Assembly: GCF_000239815.1 (NCBI RefSeq)
Contig: NZ_CAFK01000336.1
Coordinates: 1-60,799, forward strand
DNA from: Bradyrhizobium sp. STM 3843
Lineage (GTDB): Bacteria > Pseudomonadota > Alphaproteobacteria > Rhizobiales > Xanthobacteraceae
Direction of reading: 5' to 3'
DNA length: 60,799 nt
Shown in pieces: positions 11,184 through 18,923 of this stretch; positions within the stretch are counted from its first letter, which is position 1; each line of letters opens with the position of its first letter. The notes under the pieces were generated by a model, which saw only the letters and a list, made by a program, of their open reading frames with translations, did not search any database and was not told where the DNA came from. The translations under genes and the position numbers were made by a program.

Positions 11184-11504
11184 ATGGCCGACTTTCTGGG
11201 CATGATGAAGCAGGCGGCGCAGCTGCAGTCGAAGATGCAGGAAATGCAGGAGGAGCTCGGCAACCTCGAGGTCGAGGGTACTTCCGGCGGCGGCCTGGTC
11301 GCGGTGCGAATGACCGCGAAGATGGAAGTGAAGGGCATCAAGATCGATCCGTCGCTCGTGAAGCCCGAAGAGACCGAGATCCTGGAGGATCTCGTGGTCA
11401 CCGCCTGCAATGACGCGCGCCGCAAGGCGGAGGTCGCGATGCAGGAGAAGATGCAGGCCATCACCGGCAAGCTCGGCCTGCCGCCGGGATTCGGCTTTGG
11501 TTAG
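11184..11504 (+). CDS. YbaB/EbfC family nucleoid-associated protein
   Basis: 106 residues starting 13 bases after dnaX. It shows the typical pattern: an N-terminal amphipathic helix rich in Met/Gln (FLGMMKQAAQLQSKMQEMQ), then a beta strand carrying GTSGGGLVAVRMTAKMEVK, and a Gly-rich end GLPPGFGFG. The family forms dimers that bind DNA. Its position between dnaX and recR is one of the most conserved arrangements in bacteria and suggests a link to replication or repair. Confidence 0.95.
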   Translation: MADFLGMMKQAAQLQSKMQEMQEELGNLEVEGTSGGGLVAVRMTAKMEVKGIKIDPSLVKPEETEILEDLVVTACNDARRKAEVAMQEKMQAITGKLGLPPGFGFG

Positions 11505-11530
11505 TTCGCTAGGTGTGAATCGTTGAACTG

Positions 11531-12130
11531 ATGGCCGTCGCCGGTCCCGAGATCGAACGTCTGATCCAGCTGCTTGCGCGCCTGCCCGGGCTTGGGCCGC
11601 GCTCGGCGCGTCGCGCCGCGCTGCATCTCATCAAGAAGCGCGAGGCGCTGATGACGCCGCTTGCGGCCGCGCTGCAGGTCGCCATCGAGCGCATCCAGGT
11701 CTGCAAGACCTGCGGCAATATCGACACGCAAAATCCCTGCACGGTCTGCACCGATCCGCGCCGCGACGGCGCGATGATCGTGGTGGTCGCCGATGTTGCC
11801 GACCTCTGGGCGCTGGAGCGGGCGAACGCCACGGCTGGCCGTTATCATGTGCTCGGCGGCACGCTGTCGCCGCTCGACGGCGTCGGTCCGCAGGATCTGA
11901 CCATCGATGCGCTGGTGCAGCGCGCGCACGCGCCCGAGGTGAATGAGATCATCCTGGCCTTGAATGCGACGGTGGACGGTCAGACCACCGCGCACTACAT
12001 CACCGACCTCCTGCAGGAGGCGAACGTCAAGGTGACGCGGCTGGCGCATGGCGTGCCGGTCGGCGGCGAGCTTGACTATCTCGACGAAGGCACGCTGTCG
12101 GCCGCGATGCGGCAGCGGACCCTGTTCTAA
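11531..12130 (+). CDS. recR: Recombination mediator protein RecR
   Basis: 199 residues, the usual RecR length. The N-terminal helix-hairpin-helix includes LPGLGPRSARRAALHL, the zinc finger uses C58, C61, C70 and C73, and a Toprim domain follows (DVADLWALE). The C-terminal Walker-B-like end includes ARGVPVGGELDYLDEGTL-type residues. RecR acts with RecF and RecO to load RecA onto SSB-coated gaps. It is the third gene of the dnaX-ybaB-recR operon, 26 bases after ybaB, with no strong Shine-Dalgarno, so its translation may depend on coupling. Confidence 0.96.
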   Translation: MAVAGPEIERLIQLLARLPGLGPRSARRAALHLIKKREALMTPLAAALQVAIERIQVCKTCGNIDTQNPCTVCTDPRRDGAMIVVVADVADLWALERANATAGRYHVLGGTLSPLDGVGPQDLTIDALVQRAHAPEVNEIILALNATVDGQTTAHYITDLLQEANVKVTRLAHGVPVGGELDYLDEGTLSAAMRQRTLF

Positions 12131-12152
12131 GCAAACATACGGAAGTTGATCG

Positions 12153-12578
12153 ATGACGAAACGCGGATTCGGCAAACGGCTGGCTTTGGGCGCGATTCTG
12201 GCCGGGTTGTCAGCGCCGTTGGCGCTGGCGCAGCAGAGCGACGAGCCGCTCAAGGTCGGCAAGCCGATCAATGCCGGCGACGTGCTGTCGGGCGAGCTCA
12301 ATGTCCTGAAGGTTCGCGGTGCCAAGCCCGGTGAGCCTGCCATGGCCTATCAGATCGCCAGCGAACCGCGTCGCTTGCCGCCGCCGAACGGGCTCTGCAA
12401 TCTCGAGACCGGGCCGGAGACGTTTCAGCTGATCATCGCCAACAATGCGCAGGCGGCGCAATTGAAGGGCCTGCTCGGCAAGCAGATCGCGGTGAAGGTC
12501 GGCGAAATCGCCTGCGCGCAGGACGCCGGGCAGGTGAGTGAGGCGGTGATCACGAAATGGAGCTTGGTGAAGCGCTAA
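12153..12578 (+). CDS. Hypothetical exported protein
   Basis: 141 residues. The N-terminus (MTKRGFGKRLALGAILAGLSA, cleavage likely after ALA at residue 26) is a signal peptide. The mature part has two cysteines (in GLCNLETG and IACAQDAG) that could form a disulfide. It begins 22 bases after recR on the same strand, so it may be read as the tail of that operon. I do not recognise the family. Confidence 0.7.
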   Translation: MTKRGFGKRLALGAILAGLSAPLALAQQSDEPLKVGKPINAGDVLSGELNVLKVRGAKPGEPAMAYQIASEPRRLPPPNGLCNLETGPETFQLIIANNAQAAQLKGLLGKQIAVKVGEIACAQDAGQVSEAVITKWSLVKR

Positions 12579-12639
12579 TTCCTGGTTAGCTTGCGCCATG
12601 GAGCGATACGCCAGGTGCGTGCGTGACGGGAGGTCGCGG

Positions 12640-13020
12640 ATGAAAGCCCTACCAGCGCTTGTCGTTGCCACGGCCCTTGCATCGCCGGCGGCCGCGTCCG
12701 AGGAGGGCGGTCAGGTCGATCTCGGTTACCCCAGTGTTGCCGCGGCGCTGGAGGGGCTACGCGCCAAACCGGGTACCAGGAGCTCAATGCAATCCGGTTG
12801 GACCGTGATCGAGGACAGCGCGGCCCTCACCGTCTGGTCATTTGTGCCGTCGGACCATCCTGCCTATCCCACCGCAATTCGGCGCCGGGTGATGCCGGAA
12901 GGAGATAACCTGTCCATTCAGATGGACGTGCGTTGCGAGGCCGAAAAGACGGCCTGTGACGCGGTCGTGGCTGAGTTCGAGCGGCTCAATGGAAAGGTGC
13001 GCGACGACCTCAAGCGATAG
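12640..13020 (+). CDS. Hypothetical exported protein
   Basis: 126 residues from ATG 12640, preceded by GGGAGG at a good distance. An upstream ATG at 12598 would only add a charged leader. The first 20 residues (MKALPALVVATALASPAAAS) form a signal peptide. Two cysteines near the C-terminus (VRCEAEKTACDAV) may pair. It ends one base before the stop of the convergent MFS gene. No family recognised. Confidence 0.65.
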   Translation: MKALPALVVATALASPAAASEEGGQVDLGYPSVAAALEGLRAKPGTRSSMQSGWTVIEDSAALTVWSFVPSDHPAYPTAIRRRVMPEGDNLSIQMDVRCEAEKTACDAVVAEFERLNGKVRDDLKR

Positions 13021-13021
13021 A

Positions 13022-14404
13022 TCAGACTCGCATCTGGAGGCCGTCAAAATGTCGGCGCCGCTGCAGCCAGCCAAGTAGCACAAGACTCGGAATCGCGACC
13101 AGCACGCAGATCATGAAGAACAGCGGCCAGCCGGTCGCCTTCGCCACATAGCCCGCGCCTGACGACAGATAAGTCCGTCCCACTGCCGCCAGCGCAGTGA
13201 GCAGCGCATATTGGGTGGCGGTGTGCAGCGGGTTCTGACACAGCGCCGAGAGATAGGCGACGAAGATCACGGTGCCGATCGCGCTGGTGAAATTCTCTGC
13301 GCAGATCGCCAGTGCCAGCGCCCATTGGCTCACGCCGGTGATTGCGAGCCAGGAGAAGGAGAGGTTGGCGAGCGCCTGAACCACGCCGCTGATCCACAGG
13401 CTGGTGGCCAGTGAATAGCGCCGCGCCAGGAAGCCGCCGGCAAAGCCGCCGGCGAGCGTCGCGGCAAGCCCGACGCCTTTGACGATCGCGGCATAGTCGA
13501 CCTTGCTGAAGCCGAGATCGATCACGAACGGCGCCGTCATGGTGCCGGAAAACGCGTCGGTGAATTTGAACAGCACCACGAAGGCGAGCGCGGCGAACGC
13601 GTCCTTGCGGGCGAGGAATTCCGAGAACGCGCCGCTGGCGGCGTGGATCACGCGGACGATTGCGGTGTCTGCGGCGGTGGCGGCCTCGGCCTGCTTGGAT
13701 TGCGCGGGCTCGGTCGCGAGCAGCGCGGTGACGGTGCCGATCAGCACCAGCCCGGCCATGACGATGTAGCCCCACATCCAGGACGACGGTCGCGGCAGGC
13801 CGCTGCTCTCGAATGCCGAGACGACGACGAGCGCGCCGGCGGTCGAGACCAGCATGCCGATGCGGTAAGCGGCGACATAAGCCGCCATGCCTGCGGCCTG
13901 CTCGCTCTCGGGCAGGCTCTCGACCCGGAAGGCGTCGACCACGATGTCCTGGGTCGATGAGGTCGCAGCGACCAAGAGCGCCGCGAGCGCAACCATGAAC
14001 GGCGCGCGGGCGGGATCGGTCAGGGCCAACAGCACGATCGATCCGATCAGCAGCATTTGCGCAAACACCAGCCAGCCACGGCGACGGCCGAATGCGGCTG
14101 TGAAGAGCGGGACATGCAGCGCGTCGACCAGCGGCGCCCACAGGAACTTCAGTGTGTACGGAGTTCCGACCAGAGCGAAGAGTCCGATGGTACCGAGATC
14201 GACGCCGACCTCGCGCATCCAGATCTGCAAAGTCGAACCGGAGAGTGCCAGCGGCAGGCCGGAGGAGAAGCCCAAGAACAGCACGATCAGCACGCGCGGC
14301 TGCAGGTAGACGGCCACGCTCTCGCGCCAGGTGGGGGCGGGGGCGTCGGCGGCGCGGGTGCCATTGTCAGCGCTGATGTCGGATGCGGTGTTGGGCAGGG
14401 TCAT
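13022..14404 (-). CDS. AmpG-like MFS muropeptide transporter
   Basis: 460 residues from ATG 14404; an in-frame start at 14458 would lengthen it. About twelve hydrophobic segments of the major facilitator type are visible. The N-terminal signature GFSSGLPLALSGSTLQIWM and LVGTPYTLKFLWAPLVD closely follow AmpG, the inner-membrane permease that imports GlcNAc-anhydroMurNAc peptides for murein recycling and, where AmpC/AmpR exist, feeds beta-lactamase induction. No ampC or ampR is visible next to it. Its upstream side abuts a palindromic element. Confidence 0.85.
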   Translation of the reverse strand: MTLPNTASDISADNGTRAADAPAPTWRESVAVYLQPRVLIVLFLGFSSGLPLALSGSTLQIWMREVGVDLGTIGLFALVGTPYTLKFLWAPLVDALHVPLFTAAFGRRRGWLVFAQMLLIGSIVLLALTDPARAPFMVALAALLVAATSSTQDIVVDAFRVESLPESEQAAGMAAYVAAYRIGMLVSTAGALVVVSAFESSGLPRPSSWMWGYIVMAGLVLIGTVTALLATEPAQSKQAEAATAADTAIVRVIHAASGAFSEFLARKDAFAALAFVVLFKFTDAFSGTMTAPFVIDLGFSKVDYAAIVKGVGLAATLAGGFAGGFLARRYSLATSLWISGVVQALANLSFSWLAITGVSQWALALAICAENFTSAIGTVIFVAYLSALCQNPLHTATQYALLTALAAVGRTYLSSGAGYVAKATGWPLFFMICVLVAIPSLVLLGWLQRRRHFDGLQMRV

Positions 14405-14450
14405 AGAGTCGTCGTAGCAGATTTGGGCCGGGAGCGCTTCCCCACTCTCC

Positions 14451-14555
14451 ACTGTCATCGTCCGCGAAGGCGGACGATCCAGTACTCCGAGGCGGCTCGG
14501 TTGACCGCAGACGCTGCGGCGTACTGGATGCCCCGCCTGCGCGGGGCATGACAGT
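14451..14555. repeat. Full palindromic element (family A, two hairpins)
   Basis: Ends carry an exact 8-bp inverted repeat (actgtcat at 14451-14458, atgacagt at 14548-14555). Inside each end is a strong hairpin (atcgtccgc/gcggacgat on the left, atgccccgc/gcggggcat on the right) followed by an inverted atccagta/tactggat pair around a core of about 35 bp. The same architecture recurs at 17915-18016. It lies just downstream of the GIY-YIG gene. Confidence 0.85.
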
Positions 14556-14575
14556 GTTTGTGGGTATGAGTGCGT

Positions 14576-14875
14576 CTAAAGACCGGCGATACCTGGATAG
14601 AGATCATCCCAGTTCGGGTTATTCTCCTCGATCAACCGGATCTTCCATGCGCGATTCCATTTCTTCAGCCGCTTCTCGCGCCGAATTGCATTCTCTGGAT
14701 CGTCGTATTGCTCGAAGTAAACGAGCCGTAAGGCGTCGTATTTCTTCGTGAAGCTGCCGATCAGTTTCGATTTGTACTCGGCCACGCGGCGAACGAGATC
14801 GTTCGTGACGCCGATGTAAAGCGTGCCGCCGATCTTGCTGGCGAGGATGTAAACGTAGAAGCTGCATACGCCCAT
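14576..14875 (-). CDS. Single-domain GIY-YIG endonuclease
   Basis: 99 residues from ATG 14875. The catalytic pattern is YVYILAS (the GIY strand), GTLYIGVTNDLVRR (YIG plus the helix arginine) and a later ENAIRREKRLKKWNR with the conserved glutamate region. It is the COG2827-type stand-alone URI domain, whose members are uncharacterised nicking or cleaving nucleases. A longer reading from 14923 only translates the repeat. The gene lies between a half palindromic element upstream (14890-14922) and a full element downstream. The outermost arms of these form a 33-bp terminal inverted repeat. Confidence 0.88.
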   Translation of the reverse strand: MGVCSFYVYILASKIGGTLYIGVTNDLVRRVAEYKSKLIGSFTKKYDALRLVYFEQYDDPENAIRREKRLKKWNRAWKIRLIEENNPNWDDLYPGIAGL

Positions 14876-14889
14876 CTGCGGCCTCTGGA

Positions 14890-14922
14890 ATACTGGATCG
14901 TCCGCCTTCGCGGACGATGACA
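14890..14922. repeat. Half palindromic element forming an inverted repeat with 14453-14485
   Basis: A single family A arm with hairpin atcgtccgc-cttc-gcggacgat at 14897-14918. Over 33 bases it is the reverse complement of 14453-14485 with one mismatch. Together the two arms bracket the GIY-YIG gene. Confidence 0.85.
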
Positions 14923-14959
14923 CCGTATGTGGAGGAGCAGTTCCTTCAACGGCGGCGGA

Positions 14960-16183
14960 TCACTCCCCCGCCTGCATCCGTCCCGCCAGCGGAAACAGGT
15001 CGGGTGCCGCACCCGGCGCAGCCACGATCCGTGGGGCTTCGACCGGGGCGTCGGTCTTGCTGAAATCGAGCTCCTCGATCCGGCCGGCGCGCTTCTCGAT
15101 CTTGTCGGCGGAGATGAGAATTTGACGAACGTCCTCGTTGACGTCGCCAAAGTGCTTCTGCAGCTTGAGCACGCGCTCGCGCAGGCGGCCGAGGTCGTCG
15201 CCGAGATGCATCACCTCGGTGCGGATCTGGTCGGCAGCGTCGCGGATGCGTGCGTCCTTCATGATCTGCTGCATCACCTGGATCGCGAGCATCAGCAGCG
15301 ACGGCGACACCAGCACGACGCGGGCGCGATAGGCCTTCTGGATCACGTCGTCGAAGCCGTCATGAATCTCGGCATAGACCGATTCCGAGGGCACGAACAT
15401 CAGCGCGGTATCCTGGGTCTCGCCGACAATCAGGTATTTCTCCGCGATGTCGTTGACGTGCTTCAGCACATCGGCGCGCAGCCGCTGGCAGGCGAAACGC
15501 TTTTCCTCGTCGCTGCGCGCGTCGTGCAGCGCGGTCACGGCCTCGAGCGGGAATTTCGCATCGATGCAGAGCGGGCGCGCATCCGGCAGGAACACGACGC
15601 AATCCGGGCGCTTGCCGCTCGACAGCGTGTACTGGAACGCGTAGCTGCCCTTCGGCAGCCCGTCCTGGACGATCGCCTCCATCCGCGCCTGGCCGAAGGC
15701 GCCGCGCGCCTGCTTGTTGGCGAGCACGTCGCGGAGCGTCGTCACCTGCGTGGTCAGCTCGGTCAGGTTCTTGTGCGCATGGTCGATGATGCCGAGCCGC
15801 TCATGCAGCACGCGCAAGGACTCCATCGTGTGGCGCGTGGTCTGCTCCATCGACTGGCCGACCCGGTGGGTCACCGAATCGAGCCGGTCGTTGACAGTGC
15901 GCGCGAGCTCGGTCTGGCGGCCGGCAAGCACCTGCGCCATCGCGTCCACGCGTCCCGACGCCTCGCTCTGGGCCCGCAGCATCTCGGACAGGCGCTGCTC
16001 CAGCTCGTCGGCGCGCATCGCCTGCATCGTCGCAAGCTCCGCCCCACGCCGGCCGGAGCGGGCCACCGCCACCACAAGCGCAACAAGCAGCAGCAGCACC
16101 AGCGCGCCGAAGCCGGTCAGCGCGTCAAAGGCCCGGACCGGCAGGTCGCCGATCACGAAAACGACGGGGTTCATCGGGGTCAT
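14960..16183 (-). CDS. rmuC: DNA recombination protein RmuC
   Basis: 407 residues. One transmembrane helix near the N-terminus (about residues 22-42) is followed by a long coiled-coil (roughly 50-160). The RmuC nuclease-like domain then contains GKRPDCVVFLPDARPLCIDAKFPLEAV, where D and K fit a PD-(D/E)xK core. RmuC limits inversions between short inverted repeats in E. coli. Given the many inverted repeats in this window, that role may matter here, though this is inference. It is transcribed divergently from def across a gap with two CtrA-like boxes. Confidence 0.92.
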   Translation of the reverse strand: MTPMNPVVFVIGDLPVRAFDALTGFGALVLLLLVALVVAVARSGRRGAELATMQAMRADELEQRLSEMLRAQSEASGRVDAMAQVLAGRQTELARTVNDRLDSVTHRVGQSMEQTTRHTMESLRVLHERLGIIDHAHKNLTELTTQVTTLRDVLANKQARGAFGQARMEAIVQDGLPKGSYAFQYTLSSGKRPDCVVFLPDARPLCIDAKFPLEAVTALHDARSDEEKRFACQRLRADVLKHVNDIAEKYLIVGETQDTALMFVPSESVYAEIHDGFDDVIQKAYRARVVLVSPSLLMLAIQVMQQIMKDARIRDAADQIRTEVMHLGDDLGRLRERVLKLQKHFGDVNEDVRQILISADKIEKRAGRIEELDFSKTDAPVEAPRIVAAPGAAPDLFPLAGRMQAGE

Positions 16184-16238
16184 GGGCCCAATCTATCAGA
16201 TTCGCGGATAAACAGGAACAAAATAAGAACATTTATGG

Positions 16239-16277
16239 TTAACGAACCGTTGAAATTCATGGTTAACGCTGACTTAA
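16239..16277. promoter_or_regulatory. Two tandem CtrA-like boxes between rmuC and def
   Basis: The CtrA consensus is TTAA-N7-TTAA. A perfect match sits at 16263-16277 (TTAA, CGCTGAC, TTAA) and a one-mismatch copy at 16239-16253 (TTAA, CGAACCG, TTGA). Both begin within a direct repeat atggttaacg (16235-16244 and 16259-16268), 24 bases apart, so about two helical turns. It lies in the divergent intergenic region between rmuC and def. Confidence 0.5.
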
Positions 16278-16353
16278 AATTCGTTGCTCGGGGACGGCCG
16301 GAGTGGCGGCGTTCAGATTGACCGCGTGCTGCGGCGCGCTTAAATCGCGCGCC

Positions 16354-16881
16354 ATGGCCCTCAGAGAAATCATCATCCTGCCGGACAAACAGTTGCGGCT
16401 GGTGTCCAAACCTGTCGAGAAGGTAACGCCGGAGATCCGGCAGCTGGTCGACGACATGTTCCAGACCATGTACGACGCGCCCGGGATCGGGCTCGCGGCG
16501 ATCCAGGTCGCGCAGCCGGTGCGCGTCATCACCATGGATCTCGCCAAGCGCGACGAGAACGGCGAGGGCAAGGCCGAGCCGCGGGTCTTCATCAATCCGG
16601 AGATCCTGTCCAAGTCCGACGAATTGTCGGTCTATCAGGAAGGCTGCCTATCGATCCCCGAATATTACGAGGAGGTCGAGCGGCCCGCGCGGGTGCGGGT
16701 GCGCTTTACCGATCTGGACGGCAAGGTGCATGAGGAGGATGCCGAAGGCCTCTATGCCACCTGCATCCAGCACGAGATCGATCACCTCAACGGCGTGCTC
16801 TTCATCGACTATCTGTCGAAGTTGAAGCGCGACCGCGTGATGAAGAAGTTCGCCAAGGCCGCCAAGCGGGCGGCGGAGTAA
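16354..16881 (+). CDS. def: Peptide deformylase
   Basis: 175 residues from ATG 16354; the upstream in-frame extension lacks family similarity. All three motifs are present: GIGLAAIQ at 44-51, EGCLS at 96-100 with the metal-binding C98, and QHEIDHLNG at 139-147 with the two metal-binding histidines and catalytic glutamate. It removes the formyl group from nascent proteins. fmt follows 94 bases downstream, pairing removal with addition of the formyl group. A palindromic hairpin sits between them. Confidence 0.97.
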   Translation: MALREIIILPDKQLRLVSKPVEKVTPEIRQLVDDMFQTMYDAPGIGLAAIQVAQPVRVITMDLAKRDENGEGKAEPRVFINPEILSKSDELSVYQEGCLSIPEYYEEVERPARVRVRFTDLDGKVHEEDAEGLYATCIQHEIDHLNGVLFIDYLSKLKRDRVMKKFAKAAKRAAE

Positions 16882-16933
16882 TGAATACGGCGAGCCGACC
16901 GGCTCGCGCGGTCGGCTCTCTCCCCCCTTGTAA

Positions 16934-16956
16934 CCCTCCCCCACAAGGGGGGAGGG
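16934..16956. repeat. Palindromic hairpin between def and fmt
   Basis: Arms ccctccccc (16934-16942) and gggggaggg (16948-16956) with an acaag loop, closely resembling the hairpin upstream of hrpB. It may attenuate transcription between def and fmt or simply be an inserted repeat. Confidence 0.65.
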
Positions 16957-16975
16957 AACGCATCGAGCAAGCAGC

Positions 16976-17911
16976 ATGCCCCTTCGCCTGATCTTCATGG
17001 GCACGCCGGATTTCGCCGTGCCGACCTTGCGCGAACTCGCCGCTCACGGCCATGAGATCGCGGCCGTCTATACCCGCGCGCCGAAGCCGGGCGGCCGCCG
17101 CGGGCTGGCGCTGCAGCCGACTCCGGTGGAGCAGGAGGCGAGGCGGCTCGATATTCCTGTGCTCACGCCGAAGACGCTGAGAACGGACGAGGCGCTCGCA
17201 GAATTTCACGCGCACAACGCCGACGCCGCCGTCGTCGTGGCCTATGGCATGATCCTGCCGCAGCCGATTCTCGATGCTCCCAGGCTCGGCTGCTACAATT
17301 TGCATGCCTCGCTGTTGCCGCGCTGGCGCGGTGCGGCGCCGATCAATCGCGCCATCATGGCAGGCGATGCCGAGACCGGCGTGATGGTGATGAAGATGGA
17401 TGTCGGCCTCGACACCGGCGACGTCGCCATGGGTGAGCGCCTCGCGATATCAGATGCGATGACGGCCTCCGACCTGCATGACCAGCTCGCTGCAATCGGC
17501 GCCGGGCTGATGGGGCGGGCGATGGCGGCCTTGGAGCGCGGTGCGCTGACGCTGACCAGACAGCCTGAGGATGGCGTCACCTACGCGGCCAAGATCGAGA
17601 AGGCCGAAGCCAAAATCGACTGGGCGAATTCCGCGCATGCGGTGCTGCGCCACATCCATGGCCTGTCGCCGTTTCCCGGCGCCTGGAGCGAGGTCGAGGT
17701 GGATGGCGAAGCGGTGCGGGTGAAGATCCTGCGTTGCGCGCTCGCCGCCGGCGCCGGCACGCCGGGCGAGGTGCTCGACGACCAATTGACCATCGCCTGC
17801 GGCGAGGGCGCGATCTGCATCGTCGAGCTGCAGCGCGCCGGCAAGGCGCCGATGCAGGCCGCTGATTTCCTGCGCGGCACGCCATTGAAGCGCGGCGCCA
17901 GCTTTTCTTAA
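16976..17911 (+). CDS. fmt: Methionyl-tRNA formyltransferase
   Basis: 311 residues, the usual length. The N-terminal formyltransferase domain begins LIFMGTPDFAVPTL. The formyl-folate site is in LGCYNLHASLLPRWRGAAPI, with the catalytic Asn-His-Ser pattern, and GVMVMKMDVGLDTGDV follows. The C-terminal tRNA-binding domain ends with DFLRGTPLKRGASF. It formylates initiator Met-tRNA using 10-formyl-THF. It lies between def and truA on one strand, with a palindromic element of family A between it and truA. Confidence 0.96.
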   Translation: MPLRLIFMGTPDFAVPTLRELAAHGHEIAAVYTRAPKPGGRRGLALQPTPVEQEARRLDIPVLTPKTLRTDEALAEFHAHNADAAVVVAYGMILPQPILDAPRLGCYNLHASLLPRWRGAAPINRAIMAGDAETGVMVMKMDVGLDTGDVAMGERLAISDAMTASDLHDQLAAIGAGLMGRAMAALERGALTLTRQPEDGVTYAAKIEKAEAKIDWANSAHAVLRHIHGLSPFPGAWSEVEVDGEAVRVKILRCALAAGAGTPGEVLDDQLTIACGEGAICIVELQRAGKAPMQAADFLRGTPLKRGASFS

Positions 17912-17914
17912 GAC

Positions 17915-18016
17915 TGTCATACCCCGCGCAGGCGGGGTATCCAGTGCGCCGAAGCCTTCATTGTTGAACCGAGACGTCAGTGGATACTGGATCGCCCGCC
18001 TGCGCGGGCGATGACA
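17915..18016. repeat. Full palindromic element (family A) between fmt and truA
   Basis: Starts tgtcat (17915-17920) and ends atgaca (18011-18016). The left hairpin is ataccccgc/gcggggtat-like and the right is atcgcccgc/gcgggcgat. An inverted atccagt/actggat pair surrounds a core of about 40 bp. It is the same design as 14451-14555, with different but compensating stem sequences. Confidence 0.8.
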
Positions 18017-18029
18017 CCTTCGGGATGGC

Positions 18030-18767
18030 ATGCCCCGCTACAAGCTCATCATCGAATATGACGGCGCGCCGTTCTGCGGCTGGCAGCTGCAGGAGACGCT
18101 GCCGTCGGTGCAGGGTGCGCTCGAGGCCGCGGTGCAGGCCACCTGCGGCGTGCCCACCCGCGTGCACGGCTCGGGGCGCACCGATGCCGGGGTTCATGCG
18201 ACAGGCCAGGTCGCGCATTGCGACATCGACAAAGAGTTTCGTCCCGACCGTTTGCGCGATGCGCTGAATGCGCATCTGCGCCCGCACCCGGTCGCGGTGC
18301 TTGCCGCCGAGATCGTCCCTGAGACGTTCGAAGCGCGCTTCTCGGCACGGAAGCGGCACTATCGCTACCGCATCATGAATCGCCGCGCCAATCTCGCGCT
18401 CGATATGGGGCGTGTCTGGCGCGTGCCGAAGCGGCTGGATTCGGATGCGATGCATGAGGCCGCGCAGCGGCTGCTCGGCAAGCACGATTTCACCACGTTC
18501 CGTGATACGGAATGTCAGGCGAGATCCCCCGAGAAGACGCTCGACCAACTCGACGTCATCAGAGACGGCGACGCGGTGACTATCCTCACCTCCGCGCGCT
18601 CGTTCCTGCACAGCCAGGTGCGCTCGATGGTCGGCTCGCTGGTGTGGGTCGGGCAGGGCCGCTGGAACGCGGATGATCTTTACGCTGCACTTGCCGCGCG
18701 CGACCGCGCTGCCTGCGGTGTCGTCGCCCCTCCGGAGGGGCTCTATTTGGTGCGGGTGGAGTATTGA
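18030..18767 (+). CDS. truA: tRNA pseudouridine synthase A
   Basis: 245 residues. The catalytic aspartate D52 is in GSGRTDAGVHATGQ. The N-terminal YKLIIEYDGAPFCGWQ and the later RSFLHSQVRSMVG motif are characteristic. It makes pseudouridine at positions 38-40 of the tRNA anticodon stem. It starts 13 bases after a palindromic element and shares orientation with def and fmt. Confidence 0.96.
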   Translation: MPRYKLIIEYDGAPFCGWQLQETLPSVQGALEAAVQATCGVPTRVHGSGRTDAGVHATGQVAHCDIDKEFRPDRLRDALNAHLRPHPVAVLAAEIVPETFEARFSARKRHYRYRIMNRRANLALDMGRVWRVPKRLDSDAMHEAAQRLLGKHDFTTFRDTECQARSPEKTLDQLDVIRDGDAVTILTSARSFLHSQVRSMVGSLVWVGQGRWNADDLYAALAARDRAACGVVAPPEGLYLVRVEY

Positions 18768-18923
18768 GGAATGTCCCGCCATGGAACTGCAGGTTTCGTC
18801 CGCCGGGCCGAATGGCTTTCCTAATTAGTTTCCGTTTCGTTTCGCCGGAGGGAGTTTCTTAACTCCAAATTGGAATCCTCGCTGCTATCCGTGAGCTCAT
18901 GCTGCTGTTCAGCGAGGTCTGTC

